Source: Penelope pileata
Lineage: Eukaryota; Chordata; Aves; Galliformes; Cracidae
DNA length: 64,000 nt
Assembly: GCA_013396635.1 (NCBI GenBank)
Contig: WBMW01000433.1
Span: forward strand, 925,473 to 989,472
Direction: 5' to 3'
In this document: positions 49,301 to 62,690 of the stretch, in pieces
How positions within the stretch are numbered: position 1 is the stretch's first letter
Layout of the letters: each line of letters begins with the position of its first letter
Position numbers and translations under genes: made by a program
The notes under the pieces: generated by a model
The model's input: only the letters and a program-made list of their open reading frames with translations
What the model was told of the DNA's origin: nothing
Databases searched by the model: none

Positions 49301-52300
49301 TGAAACTGCTCTGTGGGTTAGTGAGCAAGAATACAGATTCAGCTTTAGGGCCTAAGAAGGTGATTGTGTTAAAAGTCAAAGTGCAGAAGGAAGTAAAATA
49401 TACTAGGTTATTAGAGCTGGAGCTGGGATGGTTCTGGTTCACATCAGAGAAAACCCCATGGGAAGGAGCTATGCCCAGCAAACCTTCAGGCTGGTCCAAG
49501 AAAACTTCATTTCTACAAAAAGTTCAATGCATTCTAATTCTTTCCCATGTGAACAGTGGATCAAAGCCTTCTTTGCTCTGCTGCACAACACAGAGTCGTC
49601 AGACTCATGCCAGACTAAAGCAGTTTTGGGTGGGATCTCATAGAAGGTCACACTTCTTGGCTAGTTAGAAAAGCACTAGCTTCTTCAGCAGGACTTTGGA
49701 AAGATTTTGTGATCTTTAAGCCCTCTTAAACACATGTACGCCTAACTCACATTTGGGTGTGTTAGGTCCTGGCAGCGGCATCATCGCACTGTTGCCTGTT
49801 ACGGAACGCAGATAGACCACAGCTGTTGGGCCACCTATTTGGGTTTCAGGTTATCCTCTGTCACACAAGTTATGTGATGCTGAAATGGGTGGCAATTAGC
49901 AGTAATAATGGTGCTCCTAACTTCATCATCAGCATTCATTGTGGTTTTGCCCATGTTCCCAACTCATTGCCTGAACTCCTCACAAACAGGGGTGGGAGAT
50001 GTGTACTTGTTCAGAATCATAGCTGCCTTCTGTTGATGGATCCCCTACAGGAAGAGACCATGATCCTTCCTTACCTGGCCTGCTTTGAAAATGATATATG
50101 CCTTTTGTTAAATAGCAGGAGAATGACTTTAAGGCCAAGAGAAATTGTGACATTCTACTTTGGGTATGTATTTACAATAGTGAGAGGAGATTAGAACAGT
50201 AGGAGCAGCTCTGAGCAGACCAAGGAGAAGGGCACTTGCGGAGGGTCGGAGATGGAGTGAAGATGAGAACTTTAAAGAGAGAAAGGAACAGAGTTTCAGT
50301 CATGATTCCCACTTCTTAAAAATAAACAGAAAAGTTTTCCTCTAAGGATGCTAATTTGGTAGGAAAACATTAAGATTTACAAACTAACAATCTCACAGAG
50401 AGATCAATAAAATATGACAAAAAGAATATAAAAGTTAATTATTCATCAGCTAGATACAGATTTTCTATTCAGGTCTATAGGGATATAAGCTGTCAAGTAA
50501 AATGATTCATCTTCAACACCTGTTTCATTTGAGAGATTCCTTTGCTTAAAGAGAGCCTCTGAAATGTTTCTACCATCTCTAACATCAAGGGGAAGAAGAA
50601 GGTTATTGCAACCTCCAAACTTAGCCGGATGCATGAGTGAGGTTACTGCAGCAACCTCTAATAAAAAGTGGATCCCAGAGCCGAAGATGTACTTTTGTTA
50701 GCTGGCAAAGAGCTGAGGAAAATGTAAATCTGCCTTGCTATACAACCTTCTATTTCCCTTTCTTTCTGCTTATTGCATTCATAATGTTTTCTGTCACCAC
50801 TTTAGCTGAAAATAATATTGAAAAGGCTTTTCTCAGTTTCATCTGCAGTGGATTTATGTATAATATCACAGCTGACCACCAGTGATATACCAGATTTAGA
50901 AGATAAATGTTTCAAGCAAACTCTTCAGTGTGCGCTTGGTTTCTTCCTCTGTCTTCAAGAAATTTTCCATACCACAAGGAAAATAATGCAGAACATTGAG
51001 TAGGGATATCACAGCAGTGCTTCAGAGTTGAGAAATTATATCTATTTTTCTTAGAGTTTTAATATCCATCTCAGAACACTGTGAAATTGGATTTGTGTGA
51101 ACCCAAAGAGTTTTGAGATAGCGCCCATTTCTTCTCAGAGAAGAAAGTCACACTGACTGCCCTGAAAAGAGTTGATGTTGGTCACTGCTTATTTCATTTA
51201 GTCACTTGGTCCTGCAGATTCCTGGAGGAAACAAATAAAAAATATTATTCCAGAAAAACAGGTTCTCATTATGAACTGAGTTGAGAATTGAACAAGCAAC
51301 AGGCTGTTGTCTTCAGCATCCATGGACCTTGTGAACCTCAGAAGCATAGTTAGTACACTGCTTACAGTTCCTACCCATTCAGGATCTGTTTGAATCTATT
51401 TGAGAGCTGGAAGAAATCTGAACAAAAGAAGACATTAACTGCAATGGTAAAATAAGTGCTCCTCAGCAAGTCAGGAGTTTAAAGGAGGACTTGCAACAAA
51501 GATAAAAGGAAGCAGGAGCAGGATGAATGAGACGTGAAGAGGAGTTGTGGCAACCCAAGGTGGGGCAGGGAGGATTAAAGCTGAAGGATATGTGAGAAAA
51601 AACTTATAGGATGCCAAGATTCAATAGCTAACAAATAGAGGATTTATGAGATTTGATAGCTGTCAGCCCTACATTCTTTCCTTCCTGAGGGTACTGTCTT
51701 ACTCAGAGATTTAAATCTCTCTCACTCTCTGCTCTATTGATGTGTATTGTGGAAAGTTCTTCCTCCACTTCTTATTGTTAAGGCACACATCCTTATTCCT
51801 CTCCTCTTTAGAAAGTGCAGGGAAGCGAAGACCCCTGTTCCCTGTGGCTATTTTGGATCCTCTGTATACCCCATCTCATACAAGTTCTGGAGCCCTACTC
51901 AGCAAAGCGTTGCTTATTTTTGCTGTCTTATGTAGATCTGAAGAGGGTTTTATTCATTCTTTCTATGCCTCCCCCCGTCTCCGAAGCTAGGACGAAGGAT
52001 GCTGGGAAAAAGGGACTGCGGGGAGAAAGCATTCATGGTCCTTATCCACTAACTAGAGCTGGGCTATTACATATTCTTTCTATGTGAGCAGTAAAGGACA
52101 AGCATCCTCAGTACATGGTAGACACCCTAAAGTATTTGTGTTAGGGCCAAGGAATTCAAACATCCGCTAGAATGAATAGATTCTTTCACGCCTAAACCAT
52201 CTTTTTTATTGAAAGAGTGATTCTTCTCTATGTTCTAAATTAAGTATATTTGGGCAGGTTTCCTTGATATCCTAAATGCTTACAGAGGTTCAGAATAGGG

Positions 52301-53422
52301 TAAGTAATCAAAATGTGGCAGCATTTAAGCCACAGTAATGCAAATAAAACTCTTCAGGAAAAACATTCACAAGACTAAATGAAACCAAACTAAAGGAAAG
52401 TAAGAAAAGTCAAGAAACCTCATTCATTTCTTGAAGTTCCTTTTGTATAGATGCAGACAACTAAAAATTGGCTCTGCAGAGAGTCCAAGGCTTTACCCTA
52501 GCTAGTCCTACTCTTTGGGGAAACATCACCGAACACGGACGGCTTGGAAAAGTAAGATCTAAGACAGAAGAATACTTGGCACTCTGGGATGTTGAACCCT
52601 TCCCCAGGCAGGCTGGAGAAAGAGAGGTACCAGATCTTTCTAATCTTGTCGGCAGCCTCCTATACTTCCTTAAAATGCACCCTGGCCCTCTATAGACAGT
52701 GAAAGGAAACTAATGCCAATGACACCAACATCAATACAAAGGGTGCTGGTTGTGCATCTAAAGAGCATCTGCATGCAAAAAGCTGCATTCAACCCACCTT
52801 TACAAAATAGGGTCAAAGTTGCACTGACTTGTCTCTAGAGAGAGGATGTCTCAAGGTTCACATTCAGCTATGTTCAACTTCATTCTCTTTGACAGATTTT
52901 CTGTTCTCTAGACAGCTATCTCGTGGTTAAATCTTTGAAGCTGGATTAAATCTTTTAAATTCTTACCTGCAGTTGAATGCTGTTAACAATTTTAAGGACT
53001 CTGAATGGGCTAGACGTGTACTCATTTCTGATGCTTTATAAATCTTCCTTTGATGCCTAATTGATTTTCTGATTCAATTTCCTCATGAGGAAAAGCAGGC
53101 AGCAAAATCACAAAGCATTTGAGATGTTCGCCAATAACAGGAGCAGGATACTTAGACTACTCATAACTGATCAGACATTCAGTTCAGAAGACATAAATAA
53201 TTTTTTCCATCATGACAGAAAAATAGGGATAGAGATCTAACTTGTTCAAGATCTAAAAATGTAGTAGTAATTAGTAAGAAAATAATCTTGCAGTTGGAGA
53301 GAAGGAACAAAATGTCTAACTAAAATTAGTAAAAATTTCTAAGCATAATCAAGAAAATGTGAATAAAATTTTGAATGTATCCAATCTCAAAACCTAATGT
53401 ATATGTTGAGCTGGAAGCCCCA
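43346..53422. other. Intergenic DNA, no gene seen
   Basis: About 10 kb of unique AT-rich DNA. The longest open frames (49267-49668, 133 codons; 49826-50194, 122 codons) have no recognised domain. A nine-base hairpin at 48821-48844 is the only structured element noted. No transposable element was confidently identified. Confidence 0.6.
48821..48844. repeat. Pyrimidine/purine inverted repeat
   Basis: CTTCCTTCC is followed after TCAAAG by its exact complement GGAAGGAAG. A hairpin with a nine-base stem; no T-run follows and no gene is nearby, so it is not called a terminator. Confidence 0.85.
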
Positions 53423-53469
53423 CAGGGACAACATATATCAGGGACAACACACATCAGGGACAGCAACAT
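53423..53469 (+). repeat. Short tandem repeat, 16-bp unit
   Basis: Units cagggacaacatatat, cagggacaacacacat and the partial cagggacagcaacat follow each other directly. Nearly three copies, in intergenic DNA. Confidence 0.85.
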
Positions 53470-54666
53470 TTAAAATTCCAGTAGATAACAGAACAATCTA
53501 AATATCTTTGTCCTTTGCCACCCAATACGATGCACAGCAATTATGTCTTTTTTTCTTTAAGTTTTCATATATATATATATGATGTGAAACATGCCTTTCT
53601 TCTTGTTCACAAATTTTCATCTATGAAAATTCAGTCTTAAAATCTCAGATAAAATCTGATTTGCATTTATTTCCAAGAAAACAGTATGATTGCCCGAGCT
53701 TTCAAGAACAGGGTTTATATGAAGTTAACATCATTCACAGATCAGCTGCTGCTCCCCTTGACATCAGTGGGGATAAATCCAGTGCCAGAGTGTAGGTGTG
53801 ATGTGCCTTCTATAACCTGTTGAACTGGAGGCTGGAAATGTGTGCTACTACACCTGTTCATGAGTTTATGTCCAGCTGTTCTTCCTCTACTTCACCAGAG
53901 ATTATTGCTTCCTAAAATAAACCAGCACAGCTGTGAATATTGTCGCACTGATATACCTGTAAATAAACTGTTGATTCACTTTGACACTTTTACTCTGTTA
54001 TTTTTTTTAACCTGAGTCATATTTGACCTCCTCCAAGTAAAGTGAGAGAGGATGGAGAGGCAAAGGAGCATATGCTAAGGACTAGGAGAAGTGAACAAAA
54101 ATGAACAGAAAGATGTAGTCTGTGACCTGACTCAGTCACAGCCAGGACTGCCTGTCTGACTGCAGTCCAAATACAGACCCCTGAATTCCTCCTCTGCCCA
54201 AAAATGCTCATATCAAACGTTATAAAGTGAACAACTGTAAAACTGGACAATTTTTCCACAGCATGCTTCTCGTTCATAATTAGTTAAAGGAATGTATAGT
54301 CATCCTAAAAATGATTATATACAGGCTCTGCAAAAGCAGAGCCGCTGCTTGCCCACAGCAAAAGCTAATTATGCATTGCTAGAAGGGAGTCCTGGAATCA
54401 CTCTTGTAAGTTGTCCCCTTTATGCCCAGACTCAGTGTGGCCAATCTCATTTAGGGATGGAAAACAAGAGCCAGGCTAGCAGGGGAGGGTCATTCCACCT
54501 CAATTCCTCCTTCCCTCAACAAGAGAGGGAAGTAGCAAATGAAGTTTGTGGTGTTTTCAGGCGAGGATTACTTATCCCTGCAGGCATATTCCACTGTGAG
54601 GAGTCTTAAACAGAGCAAGTACACTAGAAAGCAAAAAACTAGTGAGGAAAGAAATGGTGGACAAGT

Positions 54667-54690
54667 ATTTAGTGAGAGAACTCACTAAAT
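54667..54690. repeat. Perfect inverted repeat, 10-base arms
   Basis: ATTTAGTGAG and CTCACTAAAT are exact reverse complements separated by AGAA. No gene adjoins it. Confidence 0.9.
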
Positions 54691-54813
54691 CATAGCAAGT
54701 GGATATTCCAGCAGATTTCTGAAGACGATGTATTTCAGCCCAGGATTCTTAGACAGGCAGGGGTTTTTTGCAACCATATTTCAATATCCATTGAAGGAGG
54801 AAGCTCAAAGCAT

Positions 54814-54836
54814 AATGTTCCCAAAGTGGGAACATT
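54814..54836. repeat. Perfect inverted repeat, 9-base arms
   Basis: AATGTTCCC and GGGAACATT are exact reverse complements separated by AAAGT. It lies about 125 bases from the inverted repeat at 54667, but the two arms are unrelated in sequence. Confidence 0.9.
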
Positions 54837-55082
54837 TCTTATTCCCAAGGATGAGGAAAAGATGGAAGCATAGAGCACACAAGTAATATTACCTTGTGCC
54901 AGAATACCAGTCAATGTTTCTTGCTGTCCAAACTGCCAGCTCCTGGAGTTGATGGGTATCCTACTAGTGATTCCTGTTAGCTCAGATTTTTATCTATAGC
55001 TTGCAATCTGGAGCTGTTAAGTAGGGAAAATAAATCTGTGTAGTCAAAAAGATGCAACTGTTATTTTCACATACACTTAGAG

Positions 55083-55102
55083 AAACAAACAAACAAACAA
55101 AC
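55083..55102 (+). repeat. (AAAC)n microsatellite
   Basis: Five perfect tetramers in intergenic DNA. Confidence 0.92.
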
Positions 55103-57429
55103 ATTATTTGTTTAATTTCTGACAATCAAGCCTGTGAAAAGGCTGAAGTAGATTTGGAAGAAAGTAGAGAATTATCTTACAAGAAAGTTCAAAGAAAATG
55201 CGAAAATATGAGACTTCATGGAGGAGTGTACAAAGCTATTTGTATATGAGTGGCACTGATGGTGGTCAGGGTTACAGCTGTAGGCTGTTACTGTTTCTGT
55301 ATGAATTCAGGATGAATGTAGACTCTTAACATTTGATTTCTAATGTACATATTTTTTTTTCAGCCAAGGGTAATTTTAAGACATATCAGTTCTCACTTCC
55401 TTTTTGTGTTGTTGTCCCACTTGTAAATTAAATAAGGGCAGAGATAGTGCTCTATCATTGCCATGCATTCCTTGAGAGGTTCCATCTCCACATCTGTTGC
55501 CCTGCTTAAAGGGCAATGTATTAACCCATGAGTTGAATTATTGGCTGAGATTCAACAAAGTCTGTAAGTTCCCCCAATTAACCCATCAATTAGCAATTCC
55601 CAGTTGGTGATGTTAATGTGCCCTGTGAATAAGAAACTCTCCAAATCCTTTTCAGATCTGCGAAAAATGGGGAGTGGAGAGGGACAAAACAACCTTAATA
55701 ATCTTACAGCTGTGAGTAACCATGCATCTGCAGAACACTATGAACATGAGCCTTTCACAATTGTATACAGTACTGCATATAACTAGTGTAAATTTCCATG
55801 TTCTAAAGCATCAGCCAATTAGTTGATATCCACAATTAATCCTCCTTTCTCTCTCACCTAGTTAGCATTGAACAATGTTGGTGAGTACTTGAATTGTCAC
55901 GTGGTTCTTGATTGCATTGTAGAATATGATCAAAAGATTCTGTTTGAATGTGAATGATTGCATTGCTTGCTGTACGTGATGGCAATTTACTTAAACATGA
56001 TACTCTGCAGGAGAACTTTTTCAAAGAAAGTCACAACAAGCAGTTTATCGTTTCCATGCGAGGCATTTAAGATTATTGCCTCTTGAAAAAAGAAACAGCA
56101 GAAAATAATGCCAAGACGACAAATAAAAGCACTAGTATAACCATACTCTCCATTATCAGTGTGTAGCAAAAAGTATAAGCCTCACATCAATAATATAAAT
56201 ACCTTTAACCTAATAGTGAGCAGCCTTCTAGGCTGAGCATGGAGGTAGTGTCATTGATACCATAAGGTATCACAAATGTTTCCAGTCTGGCTAAATTCTA
56301 TGTACCAGTCTCATCTGATCTCAGCAACTAAATCTTCTCAGCCCTGGTGACTTCAACAAAGACCTGCATTCTGCAGGCATGAGTCTAAGAATTATTGTCA
56401 AACATCTGGCAAATTTACACTGTTATGGTGAAAAAGCTGCATGCAACTTGGTTGTCACAGACAAGCTGGTGAAGGGTAATGACAAGTAAACTATAGAAGA
56501 TAAAGGCTGTAAAATACTGGAATTTGGTTGCTAAGTCTTAGGTCTCTACTAATTCTCCAACATTTCTCTCTTGATTAATAGAATCACCCTTCACTGCAAA
56601 TTAGGTCATGGATAGATTATTAATGTTATAAAATCCCACTGGTCTAAATTGTGTTCACAGCATAACTTTTGCCCCTGACTTAACTGGTTATAGCCCTAAA
56701 TAGATAGATATAGCCTCTGTTGATACTAAGAAAAAAAAAAATGAAAGAATGAGTTTAAAGTGGTTATATATTATTTCCTTTCCTATATCAGTATTTCCTA
56801 GAAATCGCATTCCATACAGGTGAGACTTTACTCTCAGTGACGCAGAAAGGAAAGGGTAGCTACAATTTGGTGCTTTCTCAGGACTCCTAGAACCATCTCT
56901 TCATCTTCAGATGATCTGAACCATACAGTGAAGTGGTGGTTTGAATCTTGAAAAAAGATGCTTTTCAGAGACGCCTTTCAGAAGTACTCCATGGTGGGTC
57001 CAGATTATGGTTCCTGAAATAGTTCAGTTTTCTTTGGGCTGACTGGCAAAGAAAGCAAAGCAAAGCTTCGCTTTCCCACTATTTCTCCCCTCCTCCCCTT
57101 ATCTATATGCAGGTAAATTAAAAAAAACTGGTGTATGTAGCAGACCAGGACTGTGATGTACCTAGATCTAAATGCAAAATAGATTGAGTAAGAAGTCTTT
57201 CTTCAACAGAATATGGGAAGTACAGGCCATCTGCTCTTTTCCTCCTGAAATAGCTCCTGAGGTAGAGCAATGCTCTGTCAGTTCTTACTCAGTAGTTTTG
57301 CTTGAGGATTTGTCTATCAAAAAGAAAAAGCCTTTCACAAAGAAAATTAGAGGAATAAATAAAAGCTAAGCACAAAACTCATCATTTCTCAGGATTTTGG
57401 ACAGTTAAATAGTAAGAGCATACATAAAA

Positions 57430-57690
57430 CACTGTTGGGTAAGAGCAGTGGTTCATTCAGCCCCTTTTTTTATGTCAGAGGCAACACGACTGTGAATCTG
57501 GCATCCATTTGCCTTATGCTTCTTCAGCACCCATAGCTGTTGCATTAGAGATCTAAGAGAGGTACATCACTCCCTAAGTTTCTATTTATCAGTATATTGT
57601 CCATGATTTGCCTAACCCTTGTTTACTGAGACTGTTTCCATGACCTCCTGTTACAGAATACTGCAGAAGTCAGATTATGCTGTAGTGAAA
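57430..57690 (+). repeat. Probable ancient CR1-type 3'UTR fragment
   Basis: The stretch follows the order of an old CR1 3'UTR as I recall it: an opening like ccatctagcccagt...gacagtggc (here ggttcattcagccc then gtcagaggc), then a tatttatc-type phrase. Next comes gatttgcctaaccctt at 57605, then a T/C-rich phrase ending in tgacctcctgttacagaat. Similarity is spread and weak, so family and limits are tentative. Confidence 0.45.
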
Positions 57691-57746
57691 ACAAAATCCC
57701 TTGTGAAACTGAAAATTTCTCAAGTGGGAAATGACAGGGAGGTTTT

Positions 57747-57769
57747 TTGTTGTTGTTGTTGTTGTTGTT
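57747..57769 (+). repeat. (TTG)n microsatellite
   Basis: About seven TTG trinucleotides between T runs. Confidence 0.93.
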
Positions 57770-60432
57770 TTTAACAATAATCCTTTGTTCCATCAGAAAG
57801 TTAAGGACATGTCTAAATGTACTGCTTGGTACACTTGTTGCCTACCTCCTGTGGGCTGGCAGTGGTGCTCAGCTTGTGGAAAACCAAGGGTAATATTCAG
57901 ATTTGTCTCTGATTGCCCTGCATTGACTTCCATGAATTCATTACCTGTTACTCTGACAGTTTCCCAGACCCTAATCTTATGGTTTCTGGCTCTATGGTGT
58001 GATTATTACTGTTATTTCTGCATATATGAGGGCGTAGGTGTATTATATATTTTCAATATGTTTTTCTTTCAATATTATTCAGTCCAGAAGATTCTGTTGC
58101 ATTTTTTGAGTGGGTAGTGTTTCTCGTGAAACTTGTGAAAGACACAGCATTTTATGGAACCAGTACAAGATAGAATAGGACTAACCCAACCGAGTGATTA
58201 CTGAGATCTTCTTGTGAGCAACAAAGCAAACTGTAGGAATGCAGAGTGCTCATCAGACCATATGTAAAGCTAGGAGAACTCCCTGAGTAGAGGTGTTTAG
58301 GGCAGGCTAAAGGAGAAAAGTTAAGTAACAAGCTATAGACGTGAAGTTAGCAGTGGCTGTGGAGAGGTTTAATGTGACCGTTGTGACCATTCACCCTACT
58401 AAATTAACCTGAGTATAAAAAGGGGTCTGAAATTTGACATTAGCAAATTTGTATTTCACTCAAGCTGTTGCATTTAGGTACTACAGAAATCCTCAGTACT
58501 CCAACAAGCAACATCTACTCCCTCATTGGAGACACCAGCTGTACCTATACCCTATGAGGTAAATTAAGGCTGGAGTATAAGATCAGAGTTTCAGTTTTAA
58601 CTCTCAATTTCCTGGCTTTTTGTGGGTTTTAGGCAGACCCTTAATGTTACTTTAATGCAGGGTTTTTTTGCGGTTTAATATTTCTAAGGGTAGTAAATTA
58701 TTTCCAGCATATGTAAAAAAGACAAATTTCTCCTGTGGTTAGTGACCACAAAGCAAAACAAGAAACAGAAATACTCAAGAATAGAGTTCTTGAGAAAAGG
58801 TTATGGAGAAAAGGGAGGTTTAAACTCCCTTTTGATGTTAGTCTCAAAAAAAAAAGGTTCAGTACTGGGCTGATGATTAATATATTTATGAAGCATAAGA
58901 GCAAATAAACACAACCTGTGCCCAGCCGATCAGTACAAAAAGCTTTTTGTCTGCTGTTAGGTGTATGAACAGTCTCAAACAATGCCCGTTCCCTCTCAGA
59001 GTGAAATTCTGAGCAATAGATGTATCCTAACACATGAGGAGAATTCTGTAAACTGGCAAGCAAAGAAGTAAACACTGCACCAAAAATGTTTTGTTTCCAC
59101 TAGTAATTGATTATTTTTACTTAGTCTTTCCCATGGAGGGGAAGGAGAGGTGAGCTGATTCCTGAAATTACAGTAGAAATATTACTGAAGTTGACTGAAG
59201 AGAAGCTGTCAAGGAGTTGACTGATATTGTCAGATAAAATCCATAACATTTAGGAATTCACAGTCTGTGGCTGGACAATAGCTAGCTTCATAATCCCAGA
59301 CCGATTTCCTTTGGTAGCTGTTCTGTCTGAACGGCTTGAAGGTGCTGAGAACAATAAGGGTCTGCCTACAACCCCTCTGGGACAGAAGACATCTACTGTG
59401 TGTCCCCTCCCCAGACAGGGGGTCATCTCTCTGCATGTCCCCAGAGTTTGGAAGCTGCCCTGGGACAGGTGGCCTTGGCAGGCCTCCTACCCATGTCTCT
59501 AAGTCAGGCTTGTGCAATGAAACTATCCTTGGTGCAATGAAAAGAAACTATCATAGCCCCAAGGAAGAGCTTATTTTGTTGGGAATAGCAAAGTCTTTTT
59601 CCTTACTTGTGAACACTTGAGTAAGAAGAGTAAGTGTGAGAAAACAAGATTGTTTTCAGGAGGCAAGATCTTTGGCAGTACTGACAGCCAGATATATTGA
59701 GGATTGTTCATACCAGCTTTGTTCTCAGCACCATTATAAAAATCTGGTTGCATCATTTACAGAGCAAATTTCCAAAAGCAATTGTTTGCTTCTGACTTGG
59801 GAAAGAGAAACTTTCTGCTGGAATAGTTTACCTTGTCTGGTACTCATGGGAGACCAAATGCACCAGCAATAAACTGCAGGACTGAAAACAAACTTGCTTG
59901 TTTTTCTCATAATATTTTCAAGGTAGCTCTGAGAAAGCACACAAGAGAATGCTTCTAGATCGACAATGACTTCAAGAGAAGCTCTGTAAGTTCCTCACTG
60001 TACAGAAATTTTACCATAAATTAGAGGAGAGGTAAGAATAGAGGAAGAGATTGTTCACACTGTTCTCACAAGCTTTCCACTGGAACTTACTAAAATAAAG
60101 CTGTGCTGTGTGTAAGCAGTTAAGAAAACTGCACATTCACTTAAGATCGTGATCCTTCTCTTCACAATACAGATGTTCTTCACCCTAACAGTAGTGATGG
60201 GAAGAAGAGATTTAAAACGTAAAGAAGTGCATGGAGTATTAAATTAACACCAACTCATATCTTTCAATTGCAGCTTTTGAGAGAGACGTTCTTCTGTTAA
60301 TACAGCTGTGAGATCTACAGCCTGCATTGGAAAAGGTAAACTCGCTGTATTTGGTGAAGTCAGAAAATGTCCAGTCTAGAAGTTACATAAATACTTCATT
60401 GAATTATTGAAGAGTTCCCAAGAGAAATGACT

Positions 60433-60471
60433 AAATTAATTAAAAATTAACAGTTAATTTAAAATTAATTT
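60433..60471. repeat. AT-rich near-perfect palindrome, 18-base arms
   Basis: Two 18-base arms flank CAG. Arm one (60433-60450) and the complement of arm two (60454-60471) agree at 16 of 18 positions, differing only by AA against TT in the middle. All arm bases are A or T, so a chance origin is more likely than for a mixed sequence, but the length is notable. Confidence 0.85.
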
Positions 60472-62644
60472 CATGGACAATTAGCTTCAACATTGCTAAT
60501 CAAATCAGATTGGCTATATAATTCTTCTTTTGCTGGAAAGAAGGTAAAGAAGTCAGTTTCCCTTGCTACTCACAGTCTGCAAAGGTTACTCTTTATGCTA
60601 TGACTGGAAAGCATATTATTACTGGCAGCACGTGATACAAAATTCACTCCACAAATCTCATTCTACTTTGCAAATCCTTTTTTCTCGTTTATACTGGAAA
60701 CTCTTTCTGCCTTGTCAAAAGTCTTCCATTGCTTACAGACATTAATATCTTTATTTCACCTTATGCTTAAAGAACAACTTCCATTTAATACTATCAGAAT
60801 ATCTGGAGGTCAATGAAGAAAGCCTCTCATCACCCTGAAAGGTGGACAAGTATTATTAATTCCTAAGAAATTGCTAATACTCAGCAGGAAGCACAGAACA
60901 TGAAAATTTGGACTGGCTCATTTTCCTGGCTGATGTTAAATGTTTGCTCTTATAAGGCATAAAGCATGCATAACTTTATGGCTGAGTAGGATGATATTGG
61001 CATTCGTCTGGCATGTCTGCTTTAATCAACAATGGTGAAGTCATGCACAAGTGAGGTAAAATGTCACAATTTACTGTCAATAAATCCTTCAAGCTGTATT
61101 CTCCAACCAGACATTTGGAGAGGGGGAAAGGAAGGGTTAAATAGTGCTTGGGGGAAAAAAAAAAAAAGTTCATTCTTTATACTTAGGAGTCTAACAAAGC
61201 TCCTGTGAGGCCAAGATGTTCTACTTGCCCTACTTCCAACCACATGAGTCTCCATGGAATAAAAGGCTGATTGCTTGCAAACAGACAGTTGCCAATGTCC
61301 TTTCCAGATAGACGTCACTGAGTATCTGCTATTAAGGACATACCAATGCCAGAAGCAAGAGGTGTGTTTGGATAAAAAAAAAAAATTAATTAAAATAATG
61401 GAAGTGACGGCATGAATGTGTGACTTTATTTCAGCTGATTCTGGAATGTATCATCTGAAAAAGTGATCTCACATTTGAAGCTGTCACTGCCAAGAGTTGG
61501 ACTGATGGCAAGTCCTCCTAAAAGAATCACGTGTGACAATAGCAGCAGAAAGGGCTTCTGAGGCTATTCCATGTCAACATCCTTAATCTAGAAGATTCAA
61601 TTTCCCTTTATCTAACACCCATATTGGGATATGCTAAAATAACTTGGTAGTAGCCTGCTCCATTGCCCCGTGAAATGAACTGAAGGACTCCCACAGAGTT
61701 GATCCTATTACAGCAGACCCTACAAGGAGCATTCCTCTCTTTGACATTGCTAGTGAGAGATATATTGAAGTTATTTTTAACTTTAGAATTTGAGATTTCT
61801 CTTCTGTTTCTTCAGGAAAATATTTGGGATTTTTTTACTCTCTTCCCATACCCACATATACAAAGGGAGATAACTCATTTCAGACAGCAAGAATCTTATC
61901 AATACAAATATTCTTTTTCCTGTTGACCATACAAATAAATGATAAACACATGTTGTTCCCTGCAGAAGTTCATCACTACACTATTAAGTAGGGTACAGGT
62001 AATCGCTCCCTGGTCTCTGACCTGTTTATATGCTAGTTTTAGAAAGTCTGCCAGGATTAATTGCAGTTTCAGCAGCTGGTGTTGCCTTCTTTTATTTTTG
62101 GTGGGGGGATACGCTCTTGACCAGCAAATATGAAAGTTACAATTTTCCTCTCAATACCAATACACAGTATCACATTTTTGGTCCTGTAAGCGCTACCATA
62201 TGCTACAGAAATAATTAAATTTTTATTGACTTTTTGGCCTGGCTCCTAAAGAAGAATATCCTTCAGATGCTACACATTTGATAGGTTTGAAGTTAGAGAA
62301 GTTTCTTTTCATGGAAAATATGCGTGCAGTAGGACAAAGGCAATCTTTGAGCCTTTAGATAGGATTGGGCACCATAGGATGGGAGAAAGGAGCAAGACTG
62401 CCTTTCTTTAGAAGAAATTCTTTAGAAGATTGTCAAACTGTCACTTTTACATGTATTGTCTGCTGCTTTCTGATTAGGTTCAGAGCAACAGGATCAGTTC
62501 CGAACAAAACAATAAAAAATGGATTTGAGCCATTATCATCTACGGGAATCAGATATACTCATAAATTGAAATAATGTGGATGCCAGTAGAGGGTTCTGTT
62601 TTCCCCTCTACATTAACCTTATATGCATGTAGCAAGTTCTTTCT

Positions 62645-62690
62645 TCTTTTCCTTCCTTCCTTCCTTNCCATGTCTTTCCCTCTTTTATTG
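62645..62690 (+). repeat. Pyrimidine-rich (CTTC)n repeat containing an N
   Basis: About four CCTT units with an ambiguous base at 62667, followed by more T/C-rich sequence. The N suggests an unresolved repeat length or a closed gap. Confidence 0.85.

Larger units (their letters stand above)
53470..57429. other. Intergenic DNA with hairpins and simple repeats
   Basis: Unique AT-rich DNA with a short TA run near 53566-53580, inverted repeats at 54667 and 54814, and an AAAC repeat at 55083-55102. Open frames such as 54292-54609 show no recognisable similarity. No gene seen. Confidence 0.6.

Noticed and set aside
49267..50194. Two + strand open frames of 133 and 122 codons
   Set aside because: No domain, composition or splice context supports them. 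In 64 kb of six-frame DNA, frames of this size are expected by chance, and competing frames overlap on the other strand.
56255..56272. Small inverted repeat TGATACC-ATAA-GGTATCA
   Set aside because: Seven-base arms are expected many times by chance in 64 kb, and nothing adjoins it.
57731..58117. 128-codon open frame with a Val/Phe-rich start
   Set aside because: Its start lies in the TTG microsatellite, which produces the hydrophobic run. The remainder has no recognised similarity.
58698..59075. 125-codon antisense open frame
   Set aside because: Hydrophobic and Leu/Phe/Ser-rich without a domain; typical of AT-rich non-coding DNA.
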